A program made the translations under genes and the position numbers. Shown here piece by piece: positions 44,877 through 55,193 of a DNA stretch of 64,000 nt (position 1 is the stretch's first letter; the number at the start of each line of letters is the position of its first letter). The notes beneath the pieces were generated by a model. It worked only from the letters and a program-made list of their open reading frames with translations. It searched no databases and was not told the origin of the DNA. The stretch spans positions 1 to 64,000 of the forward strand of contig NZ_LHVK01000009.1 of assembly GCF_001269905.1 (NCBI RefSeq). The letters are read 5' to 3'. The stretch comes from Pseudomonas corrugata (GTDB taxonomy: Bacteria > Pseudomonadota > Gammaproteobacteria > Pseudomonadales > Pseudomonadaceae).

Positions 44877-44964
44877 GAGCTGCCGAAGGCTGCGATCTTT
44901 TGATCTTTCACCCTGGATCAATGGTATGGGAAAGATCGCAGCCTCGCTGCACTCGGCAGCTCCT
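44875..44964. repeat. AGGAGCTGCCGA-type foldback repeat
   Basis: Arms AGGAGCTGCCGA/TCGGCAGCTCCT and GGCTGCGATCTTT/AAAGATCGCAGCC make a long imperfect hairpin between convergent tldD and darP. Likely also the terminator for one or both genes. Confidence 0.75.
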
Positions 44965-44976
44965 GCAGGACGCTAC

Positions 44977-45501
44977 TCAGCGCAAGCCGCGTTGAGTTTC
45001 GTCCAGCTCCCGGATGTACTTGAAGATTTTACGGCTCGAAGCCGGTGGCTTGTTCTGCGCCACTTCGTGCTGGGCCTGACGAATCAGGGAACGCAACTGC
45101 TGGCGATCGGCCTCCGGATAGTCGACGACGAATTTTTCCAGGGTAGCGTCGTCGCCAGCGATCAAGCGATCACGCCAGCGCTCCAGGTTATGGAAGCGTT
45201 CGTTGTACTGCCGGGTGGAGGCGTCGAGTTGATCGAGCAGGACCAGGATGGCGTCAGTGTCCTGATCGCGCATCAGTTTGCCGATGAACTGCAGGTGCCG
45301 TTTCCGCGCGATATTCGCGGTGTGCTTGGGCGCATCGGCCAGGGCCCGGCGCAAGGCGTCGGTCAAGGGCAGTTTGGCCAGCAAGTCCGGCTTGAGTGTT
45401 GTCAGGCGCTCGCCGAGGTCAACCAGAGCATGCAGCTCGCGTTTGACCTGGGATTTGCTTTTTTCACCCTCGTAGAGGGAGTCGTCGTAAGAATCAACCA
45501 T
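44977..45501 (-). CDS. darP: Ribosome biogenesis factor DarP (YjgA)
   Basis: A 174-residue, highly charged helical protein of the DUF615/YjgA family. Family segments are [20 protein letters not shown] near the start, [14 protein letters not shown] in the middle and [13 protein letters not shown] at the end. It associates with late 50S assembly intermediates. The ATG at 45501 begins MVDSYDDSL; the upstream extension is rejected. It is transcribed against tldD and pmbA. Confidence 0.93.
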   Translation of the reverse strand: MVDSYDDSLYEGEKSKSQVKRELHALVDLGERLTTLKPDLLAKLPLTDALRRALADAPKHTANIARKRHLQFIGKLMRDQDTDAILVLLDQLDASTRQYNERFHNLERWRDRLIAGDDATLEKFVVDYPEADRQQLRSLIRQAQHEVAQNKPPASSRKIFKYIRELDETQRGLR

Positions 45502-45608
45502 GGGGGCAGTCCGCAAAGAAACGCCGCCATGATAACCAGTCGGGGGCCGCTTGTCCGGCCCGGTCGCTCGAAGGCCTTACCGAAAGCAGAATTTGAGTGG
45601 AGAAAGCC

Positions 45609-46955
45609 ATGAGTGCAGTTCAGAGCGTCGGCCCGCAAGCATTGCCGGCACTGCAGGAGCAGGTCGAGCAGATCCTTGCCGAGGCCAAACGACAGGGCGC
45701 CAGTGCCTGTGAGGTGGCGGTGTCACTGGAGCAGGGCTTGTCGACGTCGGTACGCCAGCGTGAGGTGGAAACCGTCGAGTTCAACCGCGACCAGGGTTTT
45801 GGCATTACCTTGTACGCGGGGCAGCGCAAGGGCTCGGCCAGTACGTCGGCCAGCGGCCCGGACGCCATTCGCGAAACCGTCGCCGCGGCACTGGCGATTG
45901 CCCAGCACACCTCCGAAGACGAGGCCTCGGGCCTGGCCGATGCCGCCCTGATGTGCCAGGAGGCGCGGGATTTCGATCTGTTCCACGCTTGGGACATCAC
46001 CCCCGAACAAGCCATCGAGCAGGCGTTGCGCTGTGAAGCGGCAGCATTCGATACCGACCCGCGGATCAGGAATGCCGACGGCACGACGCTCAATACCCAC
46101 CAGGGCTGCCGGGTGTACGGCAACAGTCACGGCTTCATCGGCGGCTACGCGTCGACCCGTCACAGCCTCAGCTGCGTGATGATTGCCGAAGCCAATGGCC
46201 AGATGCAGCGCGATTACTGGTACGACGTGAACCGCCAGGGCAATCTGCTGATGGATCCGCTGGTGATTGGCCAGAAAGCCGCGCAACGGGCGGCCAGTCG
46301 TTTGGGCGCGCGACCTGTGCCGACCTGTGAAGTGCCGGTACTGTTTGCCGCCGAGTTGGCTGGTGGGTTGTTCGGCAGCTTCCTGTCGGCGGTGTCCGGC
46401 GGCAATCTGTATCGCAAGTCTTCGTTTCTCGAAGGCTCGCTGGGGCAGAAACTGTTCCCGGAATGGATGACCATCGATGAACGTCCGCACCTGATGCAGG
46501 CCATGGGCAGTTCGGCTTTCGACGGTGATGGCCTGGCCACGTATGCCAAGCCGTTCGTGGAGAGGGGGGAACTGGTGTCCTACATTCTCGGCACGTATTC
46601 GGGTCGCAAACTCGGCATGCCGAGCACCGCCAATGCGGGTGGCGTGCACAACCTGTTCGTGACCCATGGCGAAGAGGACCAGGCGGCCTTGCTGCGGCGG
46701 ATGGGCAAAGGGTTGCTGGTGACCGAACTGATGGGGCATGGCCTGAACATGGTAACCGGCGATTACTCCCGGGGTGCGGCCGGGTTCTGGGTCGAAAATG
46801 GCGAGATTCAGTTCCCTGTCCAGGAAGTGACCATTGCCGGCAACATGCGCGACATGTTCAAGCAGATCGTGGCGGTGGGGAAGGATCTGGAGCTGCGCAG
46901 CAACATCCGCACCGGTTCGGTGCTGATCGAGCGAATGATGGTGGCTGGCAGCTGA
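45609..46955 (+). CDS. pmbA: Metalloprotease PmbA (TldE)
   Basis: A 448-residue partner of TldD. It shares the fold but lacks the HExxxH zinc motif, as expected for TldE. Recognisable segments: DQGFGITLYAGQRKGSAST, TCEVPVLFAAELAGGLFGSF and VTELMGHGLNMVTGDYSRGA. The start MSAVQSVG follows AGAAAG; the GTG upstream at 45597 is less likely. It ends before a strong bidirectional terminator. Confidence 0.95.
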   Translation: MSAVQSVGPQALPALQEQVEQILAEAKRQGASACEVAVSLEQGLSTSVRQREVETVEFNRDQGFGITLYAGQRKGSASTSASGPDAIRETVAAALAIAQHTSEDEASGLADAALMCQEARDFDLFHAWDITPEQAIEQALRCEAAAFDTDPRIRNADGTTLNTHQGCRVYGNSHGFIGGYASTRHSLSCVMIAEANGQMQRDYWYDVNRQGNLLMDPLVIGQKAAQRAASRLGARPVPTCEVPVLFAAELAGGLFGSFLSAVSGGNLYRKSSFLEGSLGQKLFPEWMTIDERPHLMQAMGSSAFDGDGLATYAKPFVERGELVSYILGTYSGRKLGMPSTANAGGVHNLFVTHGEEDQAALLRRMGKGLLVTELMGHGLNMVTGDYSRGAAGFWVENGEIQFPVQEVTIAGNMRDMFKQIVAVGKDLELRSNIRTGSVLIERMMVAGS

Positions 46956-46967
46956 CCTCGTTGCAAT

Positions 46968-47008
46968 AAAAAAGGCGCGGCATCCCTAATGGGTGACGCG
47001 CCTTTTTT
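46968..47008. terminator. Strong bidirectional terminator
   Basis: AAAAAAGGCGCG and CGCGCCTTTTTT are perfect 12-nt arms, with A- and T-runs on both sides, between convergent pmbA and ptsO. It serves both strands. Confidence 0.93.
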
Positions 47009-47041
47009 GTACTCGCGAAACCAAGAGCCTGAGCCTGGAGC

Positions 47042-47323
47042 TTATTCGCCCTCATCGAAGTAGCGGTTGATCAGGTCCACCAGGGCATCCATCGCCTCAT
47101 GTTCTTGTTCACCTTGGGTTTGCAGGTGAATCGTGGTGCCCTTGCCCGCTGCAAGCATCATCATGGCCATGATGCTTTTACCGTCGATCATGGTTTCAGG
47201 CTCAGGCGTCCGACCGACGCGGATGGTCGTCTCCTTGAACTGACCGGCAACGCCGACAAACTTGGCTGAAGCCCGGGCGTGCAAGCCCAGCTTGTTGATG
47301 ATTTCAATTTCCCGAGCAGGCAT
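47042..47323 (-). CDS. ptsO: Nitrogen PTS phosphocarrier NPr
   Basis: A 93-residue HPr-like protein. Phosphorylated His15 lies in NKLGLHARASAKF and the regulatory-type Ser50 in GKSIMAMMML. It relays phosphate from PtsP (EI-Ntr) to PtsN (EIIA-Ntr) in a regulatory phosphorelay that does not transport sugar. It is the last gene of the rpoN-hpf-ptsN-rapZ-ptsO run, 15 nt after rapZ. Confidence 0.95.
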   Translation of the reverse strand: MPAREIEIINKLGLHARASAKFVGVAGQFKETTIRVGRTPEPETMIDGKSIMAMMMLAAGKGTTIHLQTQGEQEHEAMDALVDLINRYFDEGE

Positions 47324-47338
47324 CGCGATATGAATCCT

Positions 47339-48196
47339 TTAGCTGAGGTCGCGGTGGCGAACCTGGACGTTCTTCAGGGATTGTTGCAGGAGCTGGCCCA
47401 GGCGCTCGGTCAGATAGACGGAGCGGTGATGACCACCGGTACAGCCGATGGCAATCGTGACATAGGCACGGTTGCTTGCGGCGAAACGGGGTAGCCATTT
47501 AAGCAGGTAGCCGGAGATGTCCTGGAACATTTCCTCGACATCCGGTTGAGCCGCCAGGTAGTCGATCACCGGTTGGTCGAGCCCGGATTGCTCGCGCAGC
47601 TCCGGTTTCCAATATGGGTTGGGCAGGCAGCGCACATCGAACACCAGGTCGGCGTCTACCGGCATGCCACGCTTGAAGCCGAACGACTCCACCAGGAACG
47701 CCGTGCCGGGCTCCGGCTGGTTCAGCAGGCGCAACTTGATGGTGTCGCGCAACTGATACAGGTTCAGGTTCGTGGTATTGACCTTCAAGTCCGCGAGGTC
47801 GGCAATCGGTCCGAGCAACTGGCTTTCGTCTTCAATGGCTTCGGCCAGCGAGCGGTTGGCATTGCTCAGCGGGTGGCGCCGTCGGGTCTCGGAAAAGCGC
47901 TTGAGCAGTGTTTCATCATCGGCATCCAGATACAGGACATCGCACTGGATATGCCGGCTGCGCACTTCCTCGAGCAGCTCGGGGAAACGCGACAAGTGGC
48001 TCGGCAGGTTGCGCGCATCGACAGAAACCGCCACCAGCGGTTGCGCCAGCTCGGTATGGATCAGCGCCCGCTCGGCCAACTCCGGCAGCAGGCCGGCCGG
48101 CAGGTTGTCGATGCAATAGTAGCCGCTGTCCTCAAGCACATTGAGCGCCGTGCTTTTACCGGAGCCGGAGCGGCCGCTAACGATGATCAGGCGCAT
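47339..48196 (-). CDS. rapZ: RNase adapter RapZ
   Basis: A 285-residue protein with N-terminal P-loop GRSGSGKST (8-16) and a C-terminal domain containing [23 protein letters not shown] and [10 protein letters not shown]. In enterobacteria it binds glucosamine-6-phosphate and presents the GlmZ sRNA to RNase E; pseudomonads lack obvious GlmYZ, so the target here may differ. It sits 2 nt from ptsN. Confidence 0.95.
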   Translation of the reverse strand: MRLIIVSGRSGSGKSTALNVLEDSGYYCIDNLPAGLLPELAERALIHTELAQPLVAVSVDARNLPSHLSRFPELLEEVRSRHIQCDVLYLDADDETLLKRFSETRRRHPLSNANRSLAEAIEDESQLLGPIADLADLKVNTTNLNLYQLRDTIKLRLLNQPEPGTAFLVESFGFKRGMPVDADLVFDVRCLPNPYWKPELREQSGLDQPVIDYLAAQPDVEEMFQDISGYLLKWLPRFAASNRAYVTIAIGCTGGHHRSVYLTERLGQLLQQSLKNVQVRHRDLS

Positions 48197-48198
48197 GA

Positions 48199-48663
48199 TT
48201 AATGACCGTTCTGCTCGTCCAGGACGACCTGATACAAGGCTTGGTTACTCGGTGCGCTGCGCAGTTTTTCGCGCACTTCCTTGCGGTCCAGCATGCTGGC
48301 GATCTGGCGCAGCAGTTCAAGATGCGCATCGGTCGCTGCTTCCGGAACCAGCAATACGAACAACAGGTCAACCGGTGCGCCGTCGATGGCGTCGAAATCT
48401 ATGGCGGCTTCAAGGTGCAGCAGCGCGCTGATGGGCGTGATGCATCCCTTGAGGCGACAGTGAGGAATGGCGATGCCGTTGCCAAAACCGGTGGAACCGA
48501 GTTTTTCACGGGCAACCAGGGCCTCGAAAACGTCCTGCATTTCCAGATCCGGCACTTCGCGGTGGATCAGGTTGGCAATTTGTTCGAGGGCTTTCTTTTT
48601 ACTGCCGCCCGGCGCGTTCACCATGGAACGGCCGGGGGTCAGGATGGTTTCTAGTCGGATCAT
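48199..48663 (-). CDS. ptsN: Nitrogen PTS protein PtsN (EIIA-Ntr)
   Basis: A 154-residue EIIA domain of the mannitol/fructose type. The phosphorylated residue is His68 in [34 protein letters not shown] follows. It acts as a regulator (potassium, nitrogen and carbon physiology, PHA) in pseudomonads rather than in sugar uptake. It lies between hpf and rapZ. Confidence 0.95.
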   Translation of the reverse strand: MIRLETILTPGRSMVNAPGGSKKKALEQIANLIHREVPDLEMQDVFEALVAREKLGSTGFGNGIAIPHCRLKGCITPISALLHLEAAIDFDAIDGAPVDLLFVLLVPEAATDAHLELLRQIASMLDRKEVREKLRSAPSNQALYQVVLDEQNGH

Positions 48664-48675
48664 GGATTGGGGGAG

Positions 48676-48984
48676 TTAACGACCGGTAGCGCCCTGGAGG
48701 AGGCTCTGGGTCTTTTCCTTATGCTTTTTGAGTTGGCGATCCAGCTTGTCGGTCAGCAGGTCAATCGCGGCGTACATGTCTGTATGCTCCGCATTGGCAA
48801 CCACCTCTCCGCCGGGGATATGCAGTGTGGCTTCGATTTTCTGCAGCAGCTTCTCGACGTTCATCGTGACCTGCACGTTGGTGATCTTGTCGAAATGCCG
48901 TTCCAATCGGTCGAGTTTTTCGCCGATGTAGGTACGCAGGGGTTCGGTCACTTCCAGTTGGTGTCCACTGATGTTGACTTGCAT
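48676..48984 (-). CDS. hpf: Ribosome hibernation promoting factor (short HPF)
   Basis: A 102-residue protein: MQVNISGHQLEVTEPLRTYIGEKLDRLERHF, then NVEKLLQKIEATLHIPGGEV and DMYAAIDLLTDKLDRQLKKHKEK. This is the short form that binds the 30S A/P region and promotes 100S dimers in stationary phase. The ATG at 48984 has GGAGAAG just upstream; the longer reading lacks support. It lies 76 nt after rpoN. Confidence 0.95.
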   Translation of the reverse strand: MQVNISGHQLEVTEPLRTYIGEKLDRLERHFDKITNVQVTMNVEKLLQKIEATLHIPGGEVVANAEHTDMYAAIDLLTDKLDRQLKKHKEKTQSLLQGATGR

Positions 48985-49060
48985 ACAGCTTCTCCTTCGT
49001 TGCCAGTGCATAAAGCGGCAGGCAGAAATACCTGCCACTGGAACGCTGTGGCGTGGCCTG

Positions 49061-50557
49061 TTACATCAACCGCTTGCGTTCGCTCGAAGGCGCGATCCCG
49101 AGGGATTCGCGATACTTGGCGACGGTACGGCGGGCCACCTGAATGCCTTGTGCCTCCAGTAAACCAGCGATCTTGCTGTCACTCAACGGCTTTTTCTGAT
49201 TTTCCGCGGCCACCAGTTTCTTGATGATCGCGCGGATGGCCGTGGAAGAGCATTCGCCGCCTTCGGAGGTGCTGACGTGGCTGGAGAAAAAATATTTCAA
49301 TTCGTAGATACCCCGTGGGGTATGCATGAATTTCTGCGTGGTCACACGGGAAATTGTCGATTCGTGCATGCCCACTGCCTCGGCAATGTCGTGCAGGACC
49401 AGCGGTTTCATCGCTTCGTCGCCGTAGTCCAGGAAGCCGCGTTGGTGCTCGACGATCTGGGTGGCGACCTTCATCAGGGTTTCGTTGCGACTCTGCAGGC
49501 TCTTGATGAACCAGCGCGCTTCCTGCAGCTGGTTGCGCATGAAGGTGTTGTCGGCGCTGGTGTCGGCACGCTTTACAAAGCCGGCATACTGGGCGTTGAC
49601 CCGCAGCTTGGGTACCGACTCCTGGTTCAGCTCCACCAGCCAGCGATCGTTGTGCTTGCGCACGATCACATCGGGAACCACGTACTCGGGCTCGGTGGCC
49701 TCGATCTGGGAGCCCGGGCGCGGGTTGAGGCTCTGGACCAGTTCGATCACCTGGCGCAGCTCATCTTCCTTGAGCTTCATGCGTCGCATCAGTTGGCTGT
49801 AGTCGCGGCCGCCCAGCAGATCGATATAGTCGGTGACCAGTCGCTTGGCTTCGGCCAGCCATGGCGTCTTGGCGGACAACTGGCGCAGTTGCAGGAGCAG
49901 GCACTCACCCAGGTTGCGGGCGCCGATGCCGGCCGGCTCGAACTGCTGGATACGGTGCAGGACGGCCTCGATCTCGTCCAGCTCGATGTCCAGCTCCGGA
50001 TCGAAGGCTTCGAGAATTTCTTCGAGGGTTTCGTCCAGGTAGCCCTGGTTGTTGATGCAGTCGATCAGGGTCACGGCGATCAGGCGATCGGTGTCGGACA
50101 TCGGTGCCAGGTTCAGTTGCCACAGCAGGTGGCTTTGCAGGCTTTCACCGGCGGAAGTGCGGGTGGTGAAGTCCCACTCGTCATCATCGCTGCTCGGCAG
50201 GCTGCTGGCGCTGGTCTGGTAGACGTCTTCCCAGGCCGTGTCCACGGGCAGGTCGTTGGGGATGCGTTCGTTCCATTCGCCATCATCGAGGTTGTCCACC
50301 GTCGGGGCGGCTTCCTCCTGGTAGGACGGTTCCTGGGTCTCGGTATTGGGTTTCTGCTCGACGTTGTCGGCCAGCGGATCAGTGTTGTCGAAGTCGTCGC
50401 CTTCTTCCTGGCGTTCGAGCATCGGATTGGATTCCAGGGCCTCTTGGATTTCCTGTTGCAGGTCCAGGGTCGACAATTGGAGCAGGCGGATGGCCTGTTG
50501 CAGCTGCGGTGTCATCGTCAGCTGCTGGCCCATTCTCAAGACTAGCGATGGTTTCAT
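49061..50557 (-). CDS. rpoN: RNA polymerase sigma-54 factor
   Basis: A 498-residue sigma factor. Region I is Gln/Leu-rich ([20 protein letters not shown]), followed by an acidic region II, the core-binding region III, a helix-turn-helix, and the RpoN box [10 protein letters not shown] near the C-terminus. It directs nitrogen, flagellar and many catabolic promoters with enhancer-binding partners. A 216-bp gap upstream holds palindromes such as GGCGCACATGCGCC and probably its own promoter. Confidence 0.97.
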   Translation of the reverse strand: MKPSLVLRMGQQLTMTPQLQQAIRLLQLSTLDLQQEIQEALESNPMLERQEEGDDFDNTDPLADNVEQKPNTETQEPSYQEEAAPTVDNLDDGEWNERIPNDLPVDTAWEDVYQTSASSLPSSDDDEWDFTTRTSAGESLQSHLLWQLNLAPMSDTDRLIAVTLIDCINNQGYLDETLEEILEAFDPELDIELDEIEAVLHRIQQFEPAGIGARNLGECLLLQLRQLSAKTPWLAEAKRLVTDYIDLLGGRDYSQLMRRMKLKEDELRQVIELVQSLNPRPGSQIEATEPEYVVPDVIVRKHNDRWLVELNQESVPKLRVNAQYAGFVKRADTSADNTFMRNQLQEARWFIKSLQSRNETLMKVATQIVEHQRGFLDYGDEAMKPLVLHDIAEAVGMHESTISRVTTQKFMHTPRGIYELKYFFSSHVSTSEGGECSSTAIRAIIKKLVAAENQKKPLSDSKIAGLLEAQGIQVARRTVAKYRESLGIAPSSERKRLM

Positions 50558-50773
50558 GGCAGGGGCTTAACACCTTATTCGCCGGCGCACATGCGCCATC
50601 CACTACAAGGGCGCCGAAGCGCCAAACCTTAAGCAAATTATATGCCTGAAGCAGAAGTGTTTGCCTAGGGGAATTTCTCAATTAGTTTCCCGATGATAGG
50701 GGATTCACTGAGAGTATCCCGAAGCGTTGCGTGTTTGAGTCCGCAGCGCAGGGACATTTGCCAGGCACTTCGC

Positions 50774-51499
50774 TTACAGGCGGAACTCATGACCCAGATA
50801 CACTTCCTTGACCAGTTCGTTGGCCAGGATGGTGGTGGAGTCACCTTCGGCGATCAATTGGCCGTCATTGACGATGTAGGCGGTTTCACAGATGTCCAGC
50901 GTCTCGCGCACGTTGTGGTCGGTGATCAGCACGCCGATCCCCTTCGCCTTGAGGTGGTGGATGATCTGCTTGATGTCACCTACCGAAATCGGGTCCACGC
51001 CGGCGAACGGTTCGTCGAGCAGAATGAATTTCGGTGCGGTGGCCAGGGCGCGGGCAATTTCCACTCGACGCCGTTCGCCACCGGACAGGCTCATGCCCAG
51101 GTTGTCGCGGATGTGGCTGATGTGGAATTCCTGCAGCAGGCTTTCCAGCTCCTGACGACGACCGGCCTTGTCGAGTTCCTTGCGGGTTTCGAGAATCGCC
51201 ATGATGTTGTCGGCTACCGACAGTTTGCGGAAGATCGACGCTTCTTGTGGCAGGTAGCCGATGCCGGCCTTTGCCCGGCCATGCATAGGCTGGTGGCTGA
51301 CGTCCAGGTCGTCGATCAGGACGCGGCCCTGATCGGCCTGGACCAGGCCGACGATCATGTAGAAACAGGTGGTCTTGCCCGCGCCGTTGGGGCCGAGCAG
51401 ACCGACGATCTGCCCGCTGTCGATGGACAGGCTGACATCGCGCACGACCTGACGGCTCTTGTAGCTCTTGGCCAGGTGCTGAGCTTTCAGAGTTGCCAT
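50774..51499 (-). CDS. lptB: LPS export ATPase LptB
   Basis: A 241-residue ATPase of the LptB2FGC extractor. Walker A is GPNGAGKTT, signature [15 protein letters not shown], Walker [13 protein letters not shown] and the switch His is in ITDHNVRE. It powers LPS movement from the inner membrane onto the LptA bridge. The ATG shares one base with the lptA stop (TAATG). Confidence 0.96.
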   Translation of the reverse strand: MATLKAQHLAKSYKSRQVVRDVSLSIDSGQIVGLLGPNGAGKTTCFYMIVGLVQADQGRVLIDDLDVSHQPMHGRAKAGIGYLPQEASIFRKLSVADNIMAILETRKELDKAGRRQELESLLQEFHISHIRDNLGMSLSGGERRRVEIARALATAPKFILLDEPFAGVDPISVGDIKQIIHHLKAKGIGVLITDHNVRETLDICETAYIVNDGQLIAEGDSTTILANELVKEVYLGHEFRL

Positions 51500-52044
51500 T
51501 ACTGGGGCCTTTGCTCGGTTTTCTTTTTCGGCTGGATGACCATGTCGATCCGTGGGCGCTGCTCGGTCACCTTGCTGCCGGTGGCGCGACCGGCGCTGGC
51601 GAGTTTCTTGTTCGTGTCGTAGACGATTTTCTCGCCTTGGGTGACGTTGTTGTCCTTGTCGATGACCTTGGCACGATCGATCAGCACGACGCGGTCCTGG
51701 GACGCGTGATACTGGATGGTCACGCCGTAGCCTTGCACGGGCTTGGTGTCGCCGGCCGTTTGCAGTTGCTCGAAATAGGCCAGGTTGCCCACCGAGGTCA
51801 CTACGTCGATATCGCCGGACTGGGTGCGGGTAATGGTCACGGTGTTGCCGGTGACCTTCATTGAGCCCTGAGTGATGATCACGTCGCCTTTATAAGTGGC
51901 GACCCCGTTCTTGTCGTCCAATTGGGCGTCGTCGGCCTGGATGCGGATAGGCTGATCACGGTCGTTGGGAAGAGACCAGGCGCTCGCGCTTCCCAGTGCT
52001 GCGCCCAGACTGAGCAAAATAGGGAGGGTTTTAGCGAGCTTCAT
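51499..52044 (-). CDS. lptA: LPS bridge protein LptA
   Basis: A 181-residue periplasmic protein with signal peptide [23 protein letters not shown] and the OstA-type beta-jellyroll repeat: [39 protein letters not shown] and the later [18 protein letters not shown]-like strand region. It forms the bridge from LptC to LptD. It overlaps lptC by 14 nt and lptB by 1 nt, showing tight coupling. Confidence 0.95.
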   Translation of the reverse strand: MKLAKTLPILLSLGAALGSASAWSLPNDRDQPIRIQADDAQLDDKNGVATYKGDVIITQGSMKVTGNTVTITRTQSGDIDVVTSVGNLAYFEQLQTAGDTKPVQGYGVTIQYHASQDRVVLIDRAKVIDKDNNVTQGEKIVYDTNKKLASAGRATGSKVTEQRPRIDMVIQPKKKTEQRPQ

Positions 52045-52603
52045 ACTGTCCTCTTACGTTCGATAGCAGGTGTATCCTGCTTTCCTTCAGATACGCTTTC
52101 ATTCCCGTGCCGGTCGATACACCACCGGCGCCGTCGATTCTAACGGGTTGCTCGGTCTGCGCATATTGTCGCTGCGGGAACACGGTCATGCGAGTGCTGG
52201 TGATGATGGTCGTGCGGTTCTTCTCGTCGGTTCGTGCGACGCGTACCGAGTCGATCAGTTCCACTTCGGTGCCGCCGGAGTTGACTTCGGCACGCTTGCT
52301 CTGCACGTGCCACGGAAACTCCGTGCCACGGAACATGTTCAGGTCCGGATTGGCGACCAGTGTAATGTCGGTGGCCTTGACGTGATCGACCTTGTCGGAC
52401 GTCATTTCGTACTGCACCTTGCCGTCAGGCAGGTACTGCAGTGTATGCGTGTTGGTCGCGTACCAGTCGATATCGTTTTCCTCGACCTTGACGGCAGGGC
52501 GGTCGAGAAAGCGCTCGGGGCTGATGTTCCAGTAGCCCACCGCCGCGAAAATTGCCGCGATACACGCGAACAGCAGGATGGTGCGAATTTTCTTGCTCAG
52601 CAT
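52031..52603 (-). CDS. lptC: LPS export protein LptC
   Basis: A 190-residue bitopic protein. The N-terminal span is MLSKKIRTILLFACIAAIFA followed by a periplasmic jellyroll (DWYATNTHTLQYLPDGKVQY; VNSGGTEVELIDSVRVAR). It receives LPS from LptBFG and passes it to LptA. It lies 7 nt after kdsC and overlaps lptA. Confidence 0.95.
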   Translation of the reverse strand: MLSKKIRTILLFACIAAIFAAVGYWNISPERFLDRPAVKVEENDIDWYATNTHTLQYLPDGKVQYEMTSDKVDHVKATDITLVANPDLNMFRGTEFPWHVQSKRAEVNSGGTEVELIDSVRVARTDEKNRTTIITSTRMTVFPQRQYAQTEQPVRIDGAGGVSTGTGMKAYLKESRIHLLSNVRGQYEAR

Positions 52604-52610
52604 AAATGGC

Positions 52611-53135
52611 TCACAGGTACGCGGCGTTTGCCGCTTCGAGGCGGCCCTGGGCGCGCAGGATCAGTTCGCAGAATTCACGGGCCGCGCCTTCGCCGCCTCG
52701 CGCGGCGGTAACGCCGTGGGCGTGCTCGCGTACGAAGCCGGCTGCGTTGGCCACTGCCATGCCCAGGCCAACCCGGCGGATCACCGGCAGGTCAGGCAGA
52801 TCGTCACCCAGGTACGCAACCTGTTCATAGCTTAGATTGAGTTGGCCCAGGAGCTCGTCCAGGACCACCAGTTTATCCTCGCGGCCCTGATAAAGGTGGG
52901 GGATGCCGAGGTTCTTTGCGCGCCGTTCGACCACCGGGGTCTTGCGGCCGCTGATGATGGCCGTCTGCACGCCGGCGGCCATCAGCATCTTGATGCCCTG
53001 GCCGTCGAGGGTATTGAACGTCTTGAACTCGCTGCCGTCTTCGAGGAAATACAGGCGTCCGTCGGTCAGCACGCCGTCCACGTCGAACACGGCCAGCTTG
53101 ATGTCCTTAGCTCGTTGCAGCAGGTCTGCGTTCAT
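52611..53135 (-). CDS. kdsC: KDO-8-phosphate phosphatase
   Basis: A 174-residue HAD phosphatase (C0 type, tetrameric) that makes free KDO for LPS inner core. Motif I is FDVDGVLTDG, motif II includes IISGRKTPVVERR and motif III/IV is AYLGDDLPDLPVIRRVGL. The gene abuts kdsD with no gap and precedes lptC, the usual order for KDO and LPS export genes. Confidence 0.95.
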   Translation of the reverse strand: MNADLLQRAKDIKLAVFDVDGVLTDGRLYFLEDGSEFKTFNTLDGQGIKMLMAAGVQTAIISGRKTPVVERRAKNLGIPHLYQGREDKLVVLDELLGQLNLSYEQVAYLGDDLPDLPVIRRVGLGMAVANAAGFVREHAHGVTAARGGEGAAREFCELILRAQGRLEAANAAYL

Positions 53136-54110
53136 TTACATGACTCCTGCACGCAGCAAGTCGTGCATGTTCAGGGCGCCCACCGGGCGGTCTTCGGCAT
53201 CGACCACCACCAAGGCGCTGATCTTGTGGTCTTCCATGATTTTCAGGGCTTCGGCAGCGAGCATGTCCGCGCGGGCCGTCTTGCCATGGGGCGTCATGAC
53301 CTGCTCAATGGTGGCACTGTGCACATCGATGGTGCGGTCCAGAGTGCGACGCAAGTCGCCGTCAGTGAAGATCCCGGCGAGCTTGCCGTCGGCCTCCAGG
53401 ATCACCGTCATGCCCAGGCCCTTGCGCGTCATTTCCATGAGTGCATCCTTGAGCAGCGTGCCGCGTTGCACCTGTGGCAACTCTTCACCGGCGTGCATCA
53501 CGTTTTCGACCTTCAGCAGCAGGCGGCGGCCCAGGGCTCCCCCTGGGTGGGAAAAGGCAAAGTCCTCCGCCGTGAACCCTCTGGCCTCCAGCAGGGCTAC
53601 GGCCAGGGCATCGCCCATGACCAGAGCAGCGGTGGTGGAGGAGGTCGGTGCCAGATTCAGCGGGCAGGCCTCGTGCTCGACGTGAACGTTGAGGTTCACT
53701 TCGGCGGCCTTGGCCAGCGGCGAGTCCGGGTTGCCGGTGAGGCTGATCAGCCGGATGCCCAGGCGTTTGATCAACGGCAGCAGTGTAATGATTTCATTGG
53801 TGGAGCCGGAGTTGGACAGTGCCAGGATGATGTCGTCCCGGGTGATCATGCCCATGTCACCATGGCTGGCTTCGGCCGGGTGGACGAAGAATGCCGTGGT
53901 GCCCGTGCTGGCCAGGGTCGCGGCGATCTTGTTGCCGACGTGTCCGGACTTGCCCATGCCGACCACGACGACGCGGCCTTTGCTGGCCAGAATCATCTCG
54001 CAGGCGCGTACGAAATCAGCGTCGATGCGGGGCAGCAAGCCTTGCACGGCTTCGAGCTCGAGGCGGATGGTACGTTGTGCCGATTGAATCAGGTCGCTGG
54101 TTTGGCTCAT
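53136..54110 (-). CDS. kdsD: Arabinose-5-phosphate isomerase
   Basis: A 324-residue isomerase converting ribulose-5-phosphate to arabinose-5-phosphate for KDO synthesis. The N-terminal SIS domain has GRVVVVGMGKSGHVGNKIAA and ALSNSGSTNEI; two C-terminal CBS domains follow (HAGEELPQVQRGTLLKDAL; VMTPHGKTARADMLAAEAL). Start MSQTSDLIQ at 54110. It is divergent from mlaF across a 273-bp spacer in which I see no gene. Confidence 0.95.
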   Translation of the reverse strand: MSQTSDLIQSAQRTIRLELEAVQGLLPRIDADFVRACEMILASKGRVVVVGMGKSGHVGNKIAATLASTGTTAFFVHPAEASHGDMGMITRDDIILALSNSGSTNEIITLLPLIKRLGIRLISLTGNPDSPLAKAAEVNLNVHVEHEACPLNLAPTSSTTAALVMGDALAVALLEARGFTAEDFAFSHPGGALGRRLLLKVENVMHAGEELPQVQRGTLLKDALMEMTRKGLGMTVILEADGKLAGIFTDGDLRRTLDRTIDVHSATIEQVMTPHGKTARADMLAAEALKIMEDHKISALVVVDAEDRPVGALNMHDLLRAGVM

Positions 54111-54383
54111 GTCAGAAATCGTATAGCCCGATGAAAAGGCGGCGATTATACCGGCAATGAACAATTCCCTCACGCAAGTTCGTCATGCTTCGTGCAAACA
54201 CCCCGCCCGGTTTGAATAAAATGTGCTCATTTCCCTTAAGTCAGGCTTAACCAGCCAGGGGTGGCCCTTGGGCGTGCGGCCGTTGCGGTGATATAGTTCG
54301 CCGCCGGTTCGGGTGCCCGGCGGTAGCGACGTTAACGGCTGGTCAGGGCATTCGGATATGAGGCTGCATCGCAAGGAGTTTAG

Positions 54384-55193
54384 ATGAGTGCCGACAACGC
54401 CTACGCGGTCGAGCTGAAGGGGCTGTCCTTCAAGCGAGGGACGCGCAGCATTTTCAATGACATCGATATTCGCATTCCGCGCGGAAAGGTGACCGGCATC
54501 ATGGGGCCTTCCGGATGCGGAAAGACCACGCTGCTGCGCCTGATGGGCGCACAGTTGCGTCCTGACGCCGGTGAAGTCTGGGTCAATGGCCAGAATCTTC
54601 CCAAGCTGTCGCGCAGCGATCTGTTCGATGCGCGCAAGCACATGGGCGTACTGTTCCAGAGCGGCGCGCTGTTCACCGATCTCGACGTGTTCGAGAACGT
54701 GGCGTTCCCGCTGCGGGTCCATACCGACCTGCCGGAGGAGATGATCCGCGACATCGTCCTGCTGAAATTGCAGGCGGTCGGGCTGCGTGGCGCCCTCGAT
54801 TTGATGCCGGACGAACTGTCCGGCGGCATGAAGCGTCGGGTTGCCCTGGCGCGGGCGATTGCCCTCGATCCGAAAATCCTCATGTATGACGAGCCCTTTG
54901 TCGGGCAGGACCCTATCGCCATGGGCGTGCTGGTGCGCCTGATCCGGTTGCTCAATGATGCCCTGGGTATCACCAGTATCGTGGTATCCCACGACCTGGC
55001 TGAAACCGCCAGCATCGCGGACTACATCTATGTGGTCGGCGATGGACAGGTGTTGGGGCAGGGTACGCCCCAAGAGCTGATGGCGTCGGACAACTCGCGC
55101 ATTCGCCAATTCATGAAGGGTGATCCGGACGGTCCGGTGGCGTTCCATTTTCCGGCCACGGATTACCGTACCGATCTGCTGGGGAAGCGCTGA
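54384..55193 (+). CDS. mlaF: Phospholipid transport ATPase MlaF
   Basis: A 269-residue ATPase of the MlaFEDB complex that maintains outer-membrane lipid asymmetry. Walker A is GPSGCGKTT, signature [14 protein letters not shown], Walker [14 protein letters not shown] and the His loop VSHDLAE. CAAGGAG precedes the ATG. It overlaps mlaE by one base (TGATG). Confidence 0.95.
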   Translation: MSADNAYAVELKGLSFKRGTRSIFNDIDIRIPRGKVTGIMGPSGCGKTTLLRLMGAQLRPDAGEVWVNGQNLPKLSRSDLFDARKHMGVLFQSGALFTDLDVFENVAFPLRVHTDLPEEMIRDIVLLKLQAVGLRGALDLMPDELSGGMKRRVALARAIALDPKILMYDEPFVGQDPIAMGVLVRLIRLLNDALGITSIVVSHDLAETASIADYIYVVGDGQVLGQGTPQELMASDNSRIRQFMKGDPDGPVAFHFPATDYRTDLLGKR

